Part shown: piece after piece, positions 9,801 to 17,213 of the stretch
Numbering within the stretch: position 1 is the first letter of the stretch
How the letters are laid out: every line of letters starts with the position of its first letter
Source of the DNA: Halomontanus rarus
GTDB taxonomy: Archaea; Halobacteriota; Halobacteria; Halobacteriales; Natrialbaceae
DNA: 64,000 nucleotides
Assembly (NCBI RefSeq): GCF_017357405.1
Contig: NZ_CP071597.1
Coordinates: 1,240,001-1,304,000 of the forward strand
Reading direction: 5' to 3'
Program-made: the position numbers and the translations under genes
The notes under the pieces: model-generated
Databases searched by the model: none
What the model was told of the DNA's origin: nothing
Seen by the model: the letters and a program-made list of their open reading frames with translations, nothing else

Positions 9801-12800
9801 GTGCCGACGCTGGCGAAGCTGTGGGTGAACTCGACGGTCTCGTCCGATCCGTCACCGAGCGATCCGGTTGCGGTGTCCTCGACGGTACCGTCGATCACGA
9901 GGTCGGCGGCGTAGTCACAGGCGGCGTCGCCCTGGTTCTGGACGGTCGCGGAGACGGTGACCGGCTCGCCGACCGCGACCGCCTCGTTCGACACGGAGAG
10001 GCCGTCGTACTCGAACAGCGTCTTCAGCTCGTCCGTCGGACCGCCCTCCATGGCCATCAGCGAGTAGACGTCGTCGGTGTTCTCGAGGCCGGTCGTGTAG
10101 AGCATCCCGTCGACGACCGCCGGAGTGAACGCGTACTCGTAATACGCGTCGTAGCGCCAGACGAGATCGCCGGTGTCGGCGTCGTAGGCCCGGATGGCGC
10201 TATCGGTCGTCCCCACGTAGACGACGCCGCCAGCGTGCACCGGTGAGTACTCGGCAGCCGAGCAGATGGTGGTGCTCCACAGCTCGTCCCCGTTGGTCGC
10301 GTCGACGGCCCGAACTGCGCTGTCGGCGGTGAAGAACAGCGTATCGTCGGCCAGCGCGGGCGAGGAGCCGGTGGACCCGTCGACGTTCGCCGGGATGCTC
10401 CAGATCGTGCTCCCGTCCGTCGCGTCGAGGGCGTAGAGGTGCGCGTCGGTGCTATCCCAGGCGGTGTCGTCGACGTAGACGACGCCGTCCTCAACGACTG
10501 GAGAGTGGAGCGTGGAGCCGGTGCCGGCGATTTGTTCGCTCCACTCGATGGCGCCAGTCGTGGCGTTCAGCGCGTACGTGTACCCGTCGTCGCTCGTGAC
10601 GTAGACGGTGCCGTTCTCGACGGCTGGCGTGACATCCATGCCGTAGCTCGAACTCGCGCGAGTGAAGGTCCACAGGACCTCCCGCGTGGTCGCGTTCAGG
10701 GCGTGGACAGTACCGGAGTATTCGCCGTCGGCGTATACGTCCCCAGAGACGTAGGCGACGTCGTCGACGACGGTGATCCCGCCGACGTCTCCCATGCCCT
10801 GGTACGTCCAGAGACGCTCGCTCGTCGTGGCGTCGAACTGGTAGACGCGACCGCTTCCATCGGCGGTGTAGAGGTAGCCGCCCGCGTAGGTCGGTGCAAC
10901 CTCGACGTCGCGCTCGGTCGGGTACTCCCAGCGCAACGAGCCGTCGGTCGCATTGAAGGCGTAGATCGCTTCGTCGCCGCCGTCGTATCCGCCGGCGAAG
11001 ACGGTATCCTCAGCCAGCATCGGACCGCTAGTCCACTCGGAGGAGTGGTTCACAGCCCAGGACACGGTGTCGTCGCCGACCGCGGTCGGCGCGCCGGTCC
11101 CGGTGTAGTTCCCGGTGTTCCCGGCGTCGAAGCTCTCCTTCGGCCAGGAGGCGGCGTCGGGCGCGAGGTCGCGCGGATCGCCGAGGTCGAAGACGGTGCC
11201 GTCGTCGGCGTCCCCGACGTGGACCGTCTCGGTGCCGGCGCGATCGTACTTGTGCATATTCATCGCGCCGACGTCGTCGTCTTCGTTGCCGTCCCCGTCG
11301 TTGAGGGGAACGAGGAAGAACACGAAGTCGTCACGAACGTCGAGGCGCACCGTCCAGGTGATCGTCGTGCTCTCGCCGGGAGCGAGCGTCCCCTCGCGGG
11401 TGGCGTAGTTCCAGAAGTGGCGGTCACCGTGGTTGTCCGGCGCAACGTCGAGATTGACGTCGTAGTTCCGGGCGTACGCGCCGTGATTGGTCGCCGTCAC
11501 GGTGACGGTGACGTTCTCGCCCTCGCCGATGGTGTGCGTGTCGACCGAGAGATCGGTGTACTCGATGATTCCACCCTCGCGGATAACCCGGAATTCGTTC
11601 GGCGTGGTCGTATCCGCGTAGGTGATCATCGTTCCGTTGGCGATCGCCTGGGCGGTGCCCCGCCCTCGCGAGAAGAAGTCGGTCTCGGTGTACTTCTCGC
11701 CCGTCTCGGCGTTGTAGACGAAGGTGTAGTCCCCGGCGGCGTCGCCGGCGTAGAGCAGCCCGCCGACGGCGAACGTGGTCCGGAGGTTCGGAACGGATCG
11801 GTTCCAGTCGATATCTCCGGTAGTGGGGTCCAGCCGGTAGAGCTGGGACGCGTCGTAGACGAGGTCGATCCGCTGGTGGACGTAGACCCCGTCGTCGGTG
11901 ACGATCGGACTGTCGAGTGTCCAGCCGCTGGCCTCGTCCTCGCGATAGGTCGGGCTGAACGACCACTGCGTGCTGCCGTCCGCGAGGTCGAACGCGTGGA
12001 GCACCTCGATCGGATCGCCGTCCCCCTGCTGGGTCTCCGAGATCGCGTAGACCGTCCCGTTGCGGATCACCGGAGGCTCCTGGACGTCGATCTGCAGCCC
12101 GCTGGTCGACCACTCAATTCCGCCTCCCGCGTTCATGACGACCAGCCGGTCGTCGTACGTCGATCCGGTGCTACTGTCGTAGTCCTCGTCCGCGAGCGTC
12201 GCGACGACCATTCCGTCGGCTGCCGTCACGTAGTAGAACAGCTCGTTCTCGCGATCTCCCGCCACCGTGTAGTCCCACGCTTTCGCCCCCGAATCGGCGT
12301 CGAAAGCGATCAGTGATGCGTTCGAGTCGCCGTACGAATCCTCCGGAATCCCACCGGCGACGTACACCTGCCCGTCGGCGACGACGGGCGCCTGATCGAC
12401 GGTTCCGAGCGTCTTGTTCAGCGTGAAGTCGCTGCTCCACTCGAGTGCCCCGTCGGAGCGGTTCAGCGCGAACAGCGAGTTGTCGTGGACGGCCGGGCCC
12501 TCCCCGTCGAAGTTCATCGGTCGCGTGAACAGGTACACCGTGTCGCCATCGACGGTCGCCGACCCGGCGGCTGCTCGATCGCGGGCCGAGACGTTGAACT
12601 CCCACTCGAGGGCGCTGGTCGCCTCGTCGTAGGCGGCCAGCGTGTAGATGACTCTGTGCGGGGAGTACACCGTTTGTTCCTGGACGACGAACACGCTCCC
12701 GTTTGCGATCACCGGCCGCGCGTCATCGTCGAAGTACGTGAGGTTCCAGACCTCCTGGGCGTTACGCATCGGCCCAACGGTATCGGGGTTGTCGCCCGTT

Positions 12801-14512
12801 CGCCCGCTATCGAAGCCGACGGACGGCCAGTCGTCGCTCTGTCCAGGCGTCTCGACCGCGACGGTCACCGGATCGACCGCGGGATCGCTCTCGAGTGGCC
12901 GCTTCACGGAGACGGTCCACGATCCAGAGGAGTAGACCGTGCCGACGAAGGTGAGTTCGCGGGACTCGCCGGGAGCCAGCGTCCCGTTCGCCCGATCGAT
13001 CGCTCGCCAGTCGGCGTGCAGCGGTGGGTCGGCCATCAACGAGAGGTCGTAGGCCCGTGTCTCGTCGTCGACGTTGGTCACGTTCAGCGTCGCCGTGAGT
13101 GACTCACCCGGTTCGATTGCGGTCGAGGAGAGCGCGAAGTCCGAGAACTGGAACGGCGGTTCCTCGAGGGCGTAGACGCGTGAGTAATCGGTGTTGGTAT
13201 CTTCGGTATCGGTGACGTGAACGTAGAGCCGGTCGTCGGCGACGGCAGGGCCCATCGCCCACCCCTCGAGCCGGTACTCCCACAGTTCGGTTCCGGTCGC
13301 GCCGTCGAGGGCGACGAGGAAGCCCCGATCGTTGACCGCGTAGACGGTCCCATCAGCGACCGCGGGCGAACGTGCGTGCATGCCGTGGTAGTGGAGGCCG
13401 TATTCGATGCTCCCCGCGAAGCGGTGGCGCCACTCCCGTTGACCCCTGGTCTCGTCGAGTGCGTGAACGGTGTTGCCCGCTGCGAGGTACACGTACCCGT
13501 CCGCGACCGCTGCACCCCTCGGCTGAGCGTTGACGTCGAATATCCACTCGACGTGCCCGTCGGTGGCATTCAGTTTGTAGAACTTCGGATCGTAGGTTTC
13601 GTCTCCAGCACCGACGAACACCGAGTCGTCGACTGCCGTCGGTCGCATCGAGAGTTCCCCTTCCATCTCGAAGCGCCATTCCTCGGTGCCGTCGCTGGCG
13701 TTCCGCGCGTACACGGCGTAGTCGCGACCGTTCACCTGGCCGGTCGCGTAGATCGTCCCGTCGGCCGCCGACAGGCTGCCGGTAACGTCCTCGTTGACGT
13801 CGGCAGACCACAGCTGTTCGCCCGTCTGGAGATCGTAGGCGTAGAGGTACTCTCCCCGGGTGACGTAGAACGTTCCGTCGAAGGCGACCGACGTGTCGGC
13901 TTCGAAGTTCGATACGTTCCACGCCTCGGTGCCGTTCGTCGCGTGATAGCCACGGATCCAGTCGCCATCCGTGTAGCTGGTCGCCGTGGTGACCACCACA
14001 TCCTGAGCGGCCGTCACCGACCCGAGGCTGGGCTCGCTAACGTTCCAGACTTCCTCACCGGTGTCGTTGTCGATCGCTCGAAGACTGTCTTCCCCCGGAA
14101 CGTACACGTGGCCAGCTGCGACGACAGCCGGAATATCGTTGTCGTCGTCCGTGAACTCGTATGTCCAGCGGGCATCCGGGTCGGTCGTCGGACCAGAGGC
14201 GCTCGGGTTGTGCCCGGAGCGGCCCGGATCTCGGCCAGCGGTTCCCCAATCGCCGGCGTCGAGCGACGGTCCGACAGCAGTGGAACTGATGGTCCCCGAG
14301 AGACCGTCGTCCCCGAACGTGGGATAGACGTGAGAGGTTCCGGACGCGTCCACTGGCGTGGCCGCCCCGTTGGCCGTGTGTGCAGGTTCCGTAGATCCGA
14401 GGGCGGCTCCGACCGGGACGGCGACGGTGGAAAGAACGAGGAGTACGACGATTGCGAGCGCGAAAATCTCGCTCCGTCCGCCTCTCCCCAATAACTTTAT
14501 ATCTGTATTCAT
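6830..14512 (-). CDS. giant PGF-CTERM surface protein with three PQQ-like propeller/CARDB modules
   Basis: This is a 2560-aa secreted protein. The start at 14512 gives a Sec-type signal peptide (hydrophobic core about 16-34); an upstream in-frame Met adds 17 residues. Three modules each hold PQQ-type beta-propeller repeats (many AxDGxxY/WxxP..V blades) followed by a CARDB-like domain: about 90-550, 556-1110 and 1115-1585. Next come three choice-of-anchor D domains starting near 1589, 1699 and 1810. Ig-like repeats follow (about 1914-2110), then a region like that preceding PGF anchors (DHFSTYG, about 2115-2245), another Ig-like domain, a Gly/Ser linker and a fourth CARDB domain (about 2370). 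An Asp-rich linker (about 2462-2530) leads to a Pro-Gly-Phe plus hydrophobic helix plus basic tail. That ending is the signal for archaeosortase ArtA processing and lipid anchoring. Ligand unknown. Confidence 0.9.
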   Translation of the reverse strand: MNTDIKLLGRGGRSEIFALAIVVLLVLSTVAVPVGAALGSTEPAHTANGAATPVDASGTSHVYPTFGDDGLSGTISSTAVGPSLDAGDWGTAGRDPGRSGHNPSASGPTTDPDARWTYEFTDDDNDIPAVVAAGHVYVPGEDSLRAIDNDTGEEVWNVSEPSLGSVTAAQDVVVTTATSYTDGDWIRGYHATNGTEAWNVSNFEADTSVAFDGTFYVTRGEYLYAYDLQTGEQLWSADVNEDVTGSLSAADGTIYATGQVNGRDYAVYARNASDGTEEWRFEMEGELSMRPTAVDDSVFVGAGDETYDPKFYKLNATDGHVEWIFDVNAQPRGAAVADGYVYLAAGNTVHALDETRGQREWRHRFAGSIEYGLHYHGMHARSPAVADGTVYAVNDRGFLVALDGATGTELWEYRLEGWAMGPAVADDRLYVHVTDTEDTNTDYSRVYALEEPPFQFSDFALSSTAIEPGESLTATLNVTNVDDETRAYDLSLMADPPLHADWRAIDRANGTLAPGESRELTFVGTVYSSGSWTVSVKRPLESDPAVDPVTVAVETPGQSDDWPSVGFDSGRTGDNPDTVGPMRNAQEVWNLTYFDDDARPVIANGSVFVVQEQTVYSPHRVIYTLAAYDEATSALEWEFNVSARDRAAAGSATVDGDTVYLFTRPMNFDGEGPAVHDNSLFALNRSDGALEWSSDFTLNKTLGTVDQAPVVADGQVYVAGGIPEDSYGDSNASLIAFDADSGAKAWDYTVAGDRENELFYYVTAADGMVVATLADEDYDSSTGSTYDDRLVVMNAGGGIEWSTSGLQIDVQEPPVIRNGTVYAISETQQGDGDPIEVLHAFDLADGSTQWSFSPTYREDEASGWTLDSPIVTDDGVYVHQRIDLVYDASQLYRLDPTTGDIDWNRSVPNLRTTFAVGGLLYAGDAAGDYTFVYNAETGEKYTETDFFSRGRGTAQAIANGTMITYADTTTPNEFRVIREGGIIEYTDLSVDTHTIGEGENVTVTVTATNHGAYARNYDVNLDVAPDNHGDRHFWNYATREGTLAPGESTTITWTVRLDVRDDFVFFLVPLNDGDGNEDDDVGAMNMHKYDRAGTETVHVGDADDGTVFDLGDPRDLAPDAASWPKESFDAGNTGNYTGTGAPTAVGDDTVSWAVNHSSEWTSGPMLAEDTVFAGGYDGGDEAIYAFNATDGSLRWEYPTERDVEVAPTYAGGYLYTADGSGRVYQFDATTSERLWTYQGMGDVGGITVVDDVAYVSGDVYADGEYSGTVHALNATTREVLWTFTRASSSYGMDVTPAVENGTVYVTSDDGYTYALNATTGAIEWSEQIAGTGSTLHSPVVEDGVVYVDDTAWDSTDAHLYALDATDGSTIWSIPANVDGSTGSSPALADDTLFFTADSAVRAVDATNGDELWSTTICSAAEYSPVHAGGVVYVGTTDSAIRAYDADTGDLVWRYDAYYEYAFTPAVVDGMLYTTGLENTDDVYSLMAMEGGPTDELKTLFEYDGLSVSNEAVAVGEPVTVSATVQNQGDAACDYAADLVIDGTVEDTATGSLGDGSDETVEFTHSFASVGTYNVTVEDLPPVEVTVTASSPGISATPSTVEYGEVDVGDTHGTIDVLIENDGTAPLEVSSRSITGPDSSDFGFSYRGPNSPIAPGGSSWVGVWFAPSHEGAHTAAIELENNATQDPFEIPLTGTGVVDVDPPAVQVTPSAVDFGDVTSGSSTEANVTVENVGGSALSFDGVTVSSSDFGSFDVVAGDTQLSLDPGESHDVTVEFAPTSANPDTTTLTVNTDDPSTPAVDVTLSGTGVPEPEPDISVTPTAHFYESVPVDDTRTTTVAVTNTGDATLDVTEFTAGGPNATDFTVQSSPFTVAPGGTETFDIEFAPTTLGAKSATVDVASNDTDESTVTIELGGGVVDTTAPVVDSIDVVGSNESGSTVYANETVAVEVNATDDHSEIDRVFVGLNATNAAFVAWESATFDQLSGTWTATFDSSAVPDDGVFTVEAVAIDVADNGDQTTAPQTVVVDRTNPVLGTSLSRLDETTAEVTLTASEPLRSGSVDVNVALPDGTETSVPMTGSGEDWTGSFSIGEDGQYEIDATGVDHAGNSGTDNATSTFQAIQTTNETVTVVLEPSGTFVQFNTSDDVENTFVVLTDSRAPLAPLGNDRAGLNFLRAQLGAALADNLTDATIGVPVDESKLPRDAGTGDVRLSHFNETTKQWEDLSTEVRTVTIDGSASDYWVTDVDHFSTYGAVVTDTSAPTLDGVSPTETLAAGTTQTDVRFEYSDDISGVDASTVTFTFDGDSVSGPPLSVTSGYVSYTATDLSAGTYTATTTVTDRAGNDDTFTHTFTIESASSGGSGGGSGGSGGGSVPVGGNAEITVTDLTASPTEIETGETVTITAMLENTGEKSGDHTVELRLDGDTIAEESVTVASGETETVTVTHTFDDPGTYTISVDGTELTLEVGDAVTAPNDSSDDSDDPDGTDDDQDGHDDGDGSDPDSDERDDSETELDESDDTNDDNPDPADDDGQPGFGFASALVALLTAGLFAHRFDLGGGNRPRR

Positions 14513-14767
14513 ATCAATACGTACGAAAGACAGTATGCCAAAATATAGTTTCTTATTGGACATTCTTCAAAATGTGGACCGTGGTTCAGGAACTGAACTA
14601 CCTGCCAGAAGCTGAAACGACTGTTAGGTTCCCATCTCTCAGACGAGAGCGTGTTCGACCGGCGGTGCGAAAGACGAAGAGAACCGCACCCCGTAGACCT
14701 CGAGCCACGGACTGAACTCGAGGTCGGCGACGGAACCTATTTGCGCTCTCGACCGGGTATCTCTGCC

Positions 14768-15541
14768 ATGAACGGGCGGGGGACACAGGACGACGTACAG
14801 ACGCTCCTTCTCGAGGTCATTCGACGGCGTGCGGCGTTCGAGGCGCTCGAGTCGGAACCGATGAGCAAGCGGGAACTCGCCGAGACCGTCGGCGTGTCGG
14901 GAGCGACCGCCCACCGGATCCTCGCATCGTTTCGGGAGTGGGGGCTGATCGAGCGATCCGACGAGGGCCACGGTGTAACGCCGCTGGGCACGGAGATCGG
15001 GCGCGCGGCCGGCGATTATCGGGCGCGCGTCGAAACCGCGCTTCGGCTCGAGCCGCTCTTTTCGGCCGTCGATCTCGACGGCACGTTTGATATCGAGACG
15101 TTCGCCGATGCGACGGTGACTGTCGCCGAACACGGTAACCCGTACGGCCCGCTCAACCGGTTCACGACGTTGCTCGAGGAGACCGAGTCGCTTCGCGGGT
15201 TCGACACGACCTCGGTCGCGCCGACGTACGTCGAGGACATCCACGCGAAGATCGCCGACGGGATGTCGGTCGAAGTCGTCTACGACTACGGGATCGTCGA
15301 CCAGCTCGCGACCGAGTACGCCCAACTGGCCGCCGACGCGTTCGACCGCGACAACCTCGTGCTCCGGGTTCACGAGGACGTCCCGTTCGGACTCGCGCTG
15401 TTCGACGACCGCGTCGGCATCGGCGGCTACGACGACGAAACCGGCCTGCTGACGGTGTTCGTCGACACCGACGACCCCGGAGCGATCGAGTGGGGCGAGC
15501 GACTGTTCGAATCGTACTGGGAGGGATCGTCGGCCGTGTGA
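14768..15541 (+). CDS. HTH regulator with FilR1-like middle domain
   Basis: This 257-aa protein has an N-terminal winged helix-turn-helix (about 25-80; SKRELAETVGVSGATAHRIL is the recognition part). A long C-terminal sensor domain matches the methanogenesis regulatory protein FilR1 middle-domain type common in haloarchaea (about 120-250). It is transcribed away from the giant surface-protein gene, with 255 bases between starts, so it may control that gene, itself, or both. Its stop codon is followed within 12 bases by the end of an IS1341-type element. The ligand is unknown. Confidence 0.8.
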   Translation: MNGRGTQDDVQTLLLEVIRRRAAFEALESEPMSKRELAETVGVSGATAHRILASFREWGLIERSDEGHGVTPLGTEIGRAAGDYRARVETALRLEPLFSAVDLDGTFDIETFADATVTVAEHGNPYGPLNRFTTLLEETESLRGFDTTSVAPTYVEDIHAKIADGMSVEVVYDYGIVDQLATEYAQLAADAFDRDNLVLRVHEDVPFGLALFDDRVGIGGYDDETGLLTVFVDTDDPGAIEWGERLFESYWEGSSAV

Positions 15542-15545
15542 ACTA

Positions 15546-15589
15546 CCCCACCCTACCGCTCGCCTGACGGCTCGCACTTGAGGGTGGGG
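15546..15589 (-). ncRNA. predicted right-end hairpin of the TnpB guide (omega/re) RNA
   Basis: Read on the minus strand, CCCCACCCT and AGGGTGGGG form a perfect 9-bp stem across the tnpB stop codon with a 26-base loop. TnpB elements make an RNA from this end whose 3' tail, copied from flanking DNA, acts as guide. Sense-overlapping transcripts of this kind are known from IS1341-type genes in Halobacterium. The guide here would read into the 3' end of the HTH gene. The 5' end of the RNA is not determinable. Confidence 0.55.
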
Positions 15590-16791
15590 CTTCCTGCTTC
15601 GAGGACGCGCTTTGCAGGAACTGAATGGGTTCCCGTAGGGAGCGCAGTCTCCACAGGCGTTGATTCGGAGCGTCCCGCTCCTAACTGCCTGATACCGCGA
15701 GAAAGAAGGTTCCAAGCCGCGTTCCAGTCCCTGTCGGCCGTGAAGCCACAGGAGGGACAGGAGTGTTCGCGGACCCACAACGGTGTGTCGGTCGAGACAC
15801 CGCACGCCGCACACTCTTTGGTCGTTCCGGCCGGATCGACAGCGACGAAGTGCGTGCCTTCGCGTTCGCACTTGTACTCGAGCATCCGGAGGAACGTTCC
15901 CCACGCCGCTCCGGCACGATTGCGGCTGTTCGATGGGAGTTCCATCAACCCCTTGGCGTCGAGGTCTTCGACAGCCACGAGATCGTACTCTCGAGCGTAG
16001 TGGTTCGAGAGCTTGTGAAGGAAGTCCCGGCGCTTGTTCTTCAGGTCGGCGTGGCACTCGGCAACGCGACGGCGTTGCTTCTCGTAGTTGTTCGAGCCGT
16101 GCTCTTTGCGCGAGAGTTTTCGTTGCTCTCGCTCGAGTCGGTCGCGTTCGGCCGAAAGATCGGGTGATTCGATCGCGTGGCCGTCGGTGTCGTGTGCGTA
16201 CTTGAGGATACCTACGTCAATCCCGACGGCGCTTTTCGGCCGGTCGGGCTTTTGTGGTGACTCTCGGTCAACTTCGACACCGAAGGTAGCGAACCACTCG
16301 CCCGTCGGTTCCTTCTTGAGCGTGACCTGCTTGAGTGCGGCGTCGTCGGGGATCTCTCGGTGGAGTCGGATCGGAATGTCCGCGAGTTTCGAGAGTGACA
16401 ACACAGTCTGACCGCCCTTCTTGTCGAGCTTGAAGCCAGACTGATTGTACGTGAAACTGCGGAACTCCCGTGGCGGCTTCCACTTGAGTTGACCGACACC
16501 GTAGCCGTTTTGCTTGAGCGCAGAAAGGCTACGGAGGTTATTGAATAGCCGTTCAACGACAGTTTGGAGTACCTTTGAGTACACGTCCGAGAGACCATCC
16601 CACCACTGCTTGAGATCGGGAAGCTCCGACCGAAGTGTGGTCATGGACGGTAACTCGCCGTGGTTCTCTCGATACTCGTTGAGTCGGTAGCGAGTGTGGT
16701 TGTACAGTTGCCTACAGATATCGCGGTGGCGGTCCAACTCCTCGCGTTGGGCGTCGGACGGCTCGAGACGATACTTGTAGGCGTAGTACAT
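15553..16791 (-). CDS. tnpB: TnpB RNA-guided nuclease (IS1341-type OrfB)
   Basis: This 412-aa TnpB has all three RuvC-type acidic residues in canonical motifs: Asp192 in GIDVG, Glu275 in VEDL and Asp355 in DRDWNAAWN. An intact zinc finger is formed by Cys327, Cys330, Cys345 and Cys348. The frame is open along the whole usual length, so the protein is probably functional. The family uses a right-end RNA to cut DNA next to a short TAM and helps the element persist. Its ATG overlaps by one base the stop of the small upstream gene (TGATG), indicating co-translation. Confidence 0.93.
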   Translation of the reverse strand: MYYAYKYRLEPSDAQREELDRHRDICRQLYNHTRYRLNEYRENHGELPSMTTLRSELPDLKQWWDGLSDVYSKVLQTVVERLFNNLRSLSALKQNGYGVGQLKWKPPREFRSFTYNQSGFKLDKKGGQTVLSLSKLADIPIRLHREIPDDAALKQVTLKKEPTGEWFATFGVEVDRESPQKPDRPKSAVGIDVGILKYAHDTDGHAIESPDLSAERDRLEREQRKLSRKEHGSNNYEKQRRRVAECHADLKNKRRDFLHKLSNHYAREYDLVAVEDLDAKGLMELPSNSRNRAGAAWGTFLRMLEYKCEREGTHFVAVDPAGTTKECAACGVSTDTPLWVREHSCPSCGFTADRDWNAAWNLLSRGIRQLGAGRSESTPVETALPTGTHSVPAKRVLEAGSPTLKCEPSGER

Positions 16792-16913
16792 CAGCTCTCG
16801 CGTTCCTCAATGAGCTCGTCGAGTTGACCGCGGACGAACGATGAGAGGTTCAGATGGTTCTCCTCTACCCACTCGGCTTGGTCCTCTCGAATGGTGATGT
16901 TCTTCCGTCTCAC
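16791..16913 (-). CDS. 40-aa ribbon-helix-helix-like protein upstream of tnpB
   Basis: A GTG at 16913 opens a 40-residue frame beginning Met-Arg-Arg-Lys-Asn-Ile-Thr-Ile-Arg. A short basic beta strand precedes two helices (DQAEWVEEN, LSSFVRGQLDELIEE), which is the ribbon-helix-helix layout. It overlaps the tnpB ATG by one base. Three palindrome-like sites about 10 bases apart sit directly before its start. Small proteins of this kind often precede haloarchaeal IS1341-type tnpB genes. A role in autoregulating the element is inferred. Confidence 0.75.
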   Translation of the reverse strand: MRRKNITIREDQAEWVEENHLNLSSFVRGQLDELIEERES

Positions 16914-16946
16914 TATATGCGCATTATGCGTATCTGTGCGCACAAA
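16914..16946 (-). promoter_or_regulatory. palindromic operator-like array at the small tnpB-companion gene
   Basis: ATGCGCAT (16917-16924), TATGCGTA (16926-16933) and TGTGCGCACA (16935-16944) are two perfect palindromes and one near-palindrome, with centres 9-10 bases apart. They begin one base from the start codon. Ribbon-helix-helix proteins bind in tandem to roughly 10-bp-spaced half-sites, so this may be an autoregulatory operator. It may instead be part of the element's left-end structure. Confidence 0.5.
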
Positions 16947-17008
16947 TCTTGCGGAACGTGGGCCTGTGGGGCTGCCGTAGTAGAGTGTATGAAAAACGAG
17001 CGGCGTTG

Positions 17009-17029
17009 ACGAGACGCTTCGCGTCTCGT
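17009..17029. repeat. hairpin, 9-bp stem and 3-base loop (TTC)
   Basis: ACGAGACGC and GCGTCTCGT are perfect reverse complements separated by TTC. This is the first of three adjacent hairpins between the IS element and the MBL/rhodanese gene. Confidence 0.7.
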
Positions 17030-17036
17030 TCGCACA

Positions 17037-17057
17037 CCAGAAATCGAAGATTTCTGG
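17037..17057. repeat. hairpin, 9-bp stem and 3-base loop (GAA)
   Basis: CCAGAAATC and GATTTCTGG are perfect reverse complements separated by GAA. The stem and loop lengths equal those of the hairpin 7 bases upstream, and the loop is the reverse complement of that hairpin's loop. Confidence 0.7.
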
Positions 17058-17068
17058 GGACGCTATAT

Positions 17069-17105
17069 CCCCTCCCTACTCGCTTCGTTCGCTGAGGAAG
17101 GGGGC
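17069..17105. repeat. third, imperfect hairpin (CCCCTCCCT / AGGAAGGGG)
   Basis: Eight of nine outer pairs match around a loop that itself contains CGCTTCGTTCG. Together with the two hairpins before it, this fills most of the 300-base gap 16914-17213, where no gene is visible. Confidence 0.5.
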
Positions 17106-17213
17106 TTAGCGCCTCAATTCAGCTAAACGGCCGTCCGCTCGGATCGCTCTCGCTAACTCAGTCCACGACTCTATTTCGCACGGACTTCCTCGACGCCACG
17201 TGACCCCCTTCGG

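Larger units (their letters stand above)
15542..16945 (-). mobile_element. IS200/IS605-group (IS1341-type) element, TnpB only
   Basis: The element carries tnpB and a small upstream ribbon-helix-helix-like gene but no TnpA transposase, so it would need TnpA in trans to move. The right end is defined by the hairpin at 15546-15589, immediately after the stop of the HTH gene. The left end is uncertain: palindromes cluster at 16917-16944, and further hairpins lie at 17009-17105. Exact boundaries need comparison with an empty site. Confidence 0.7.
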
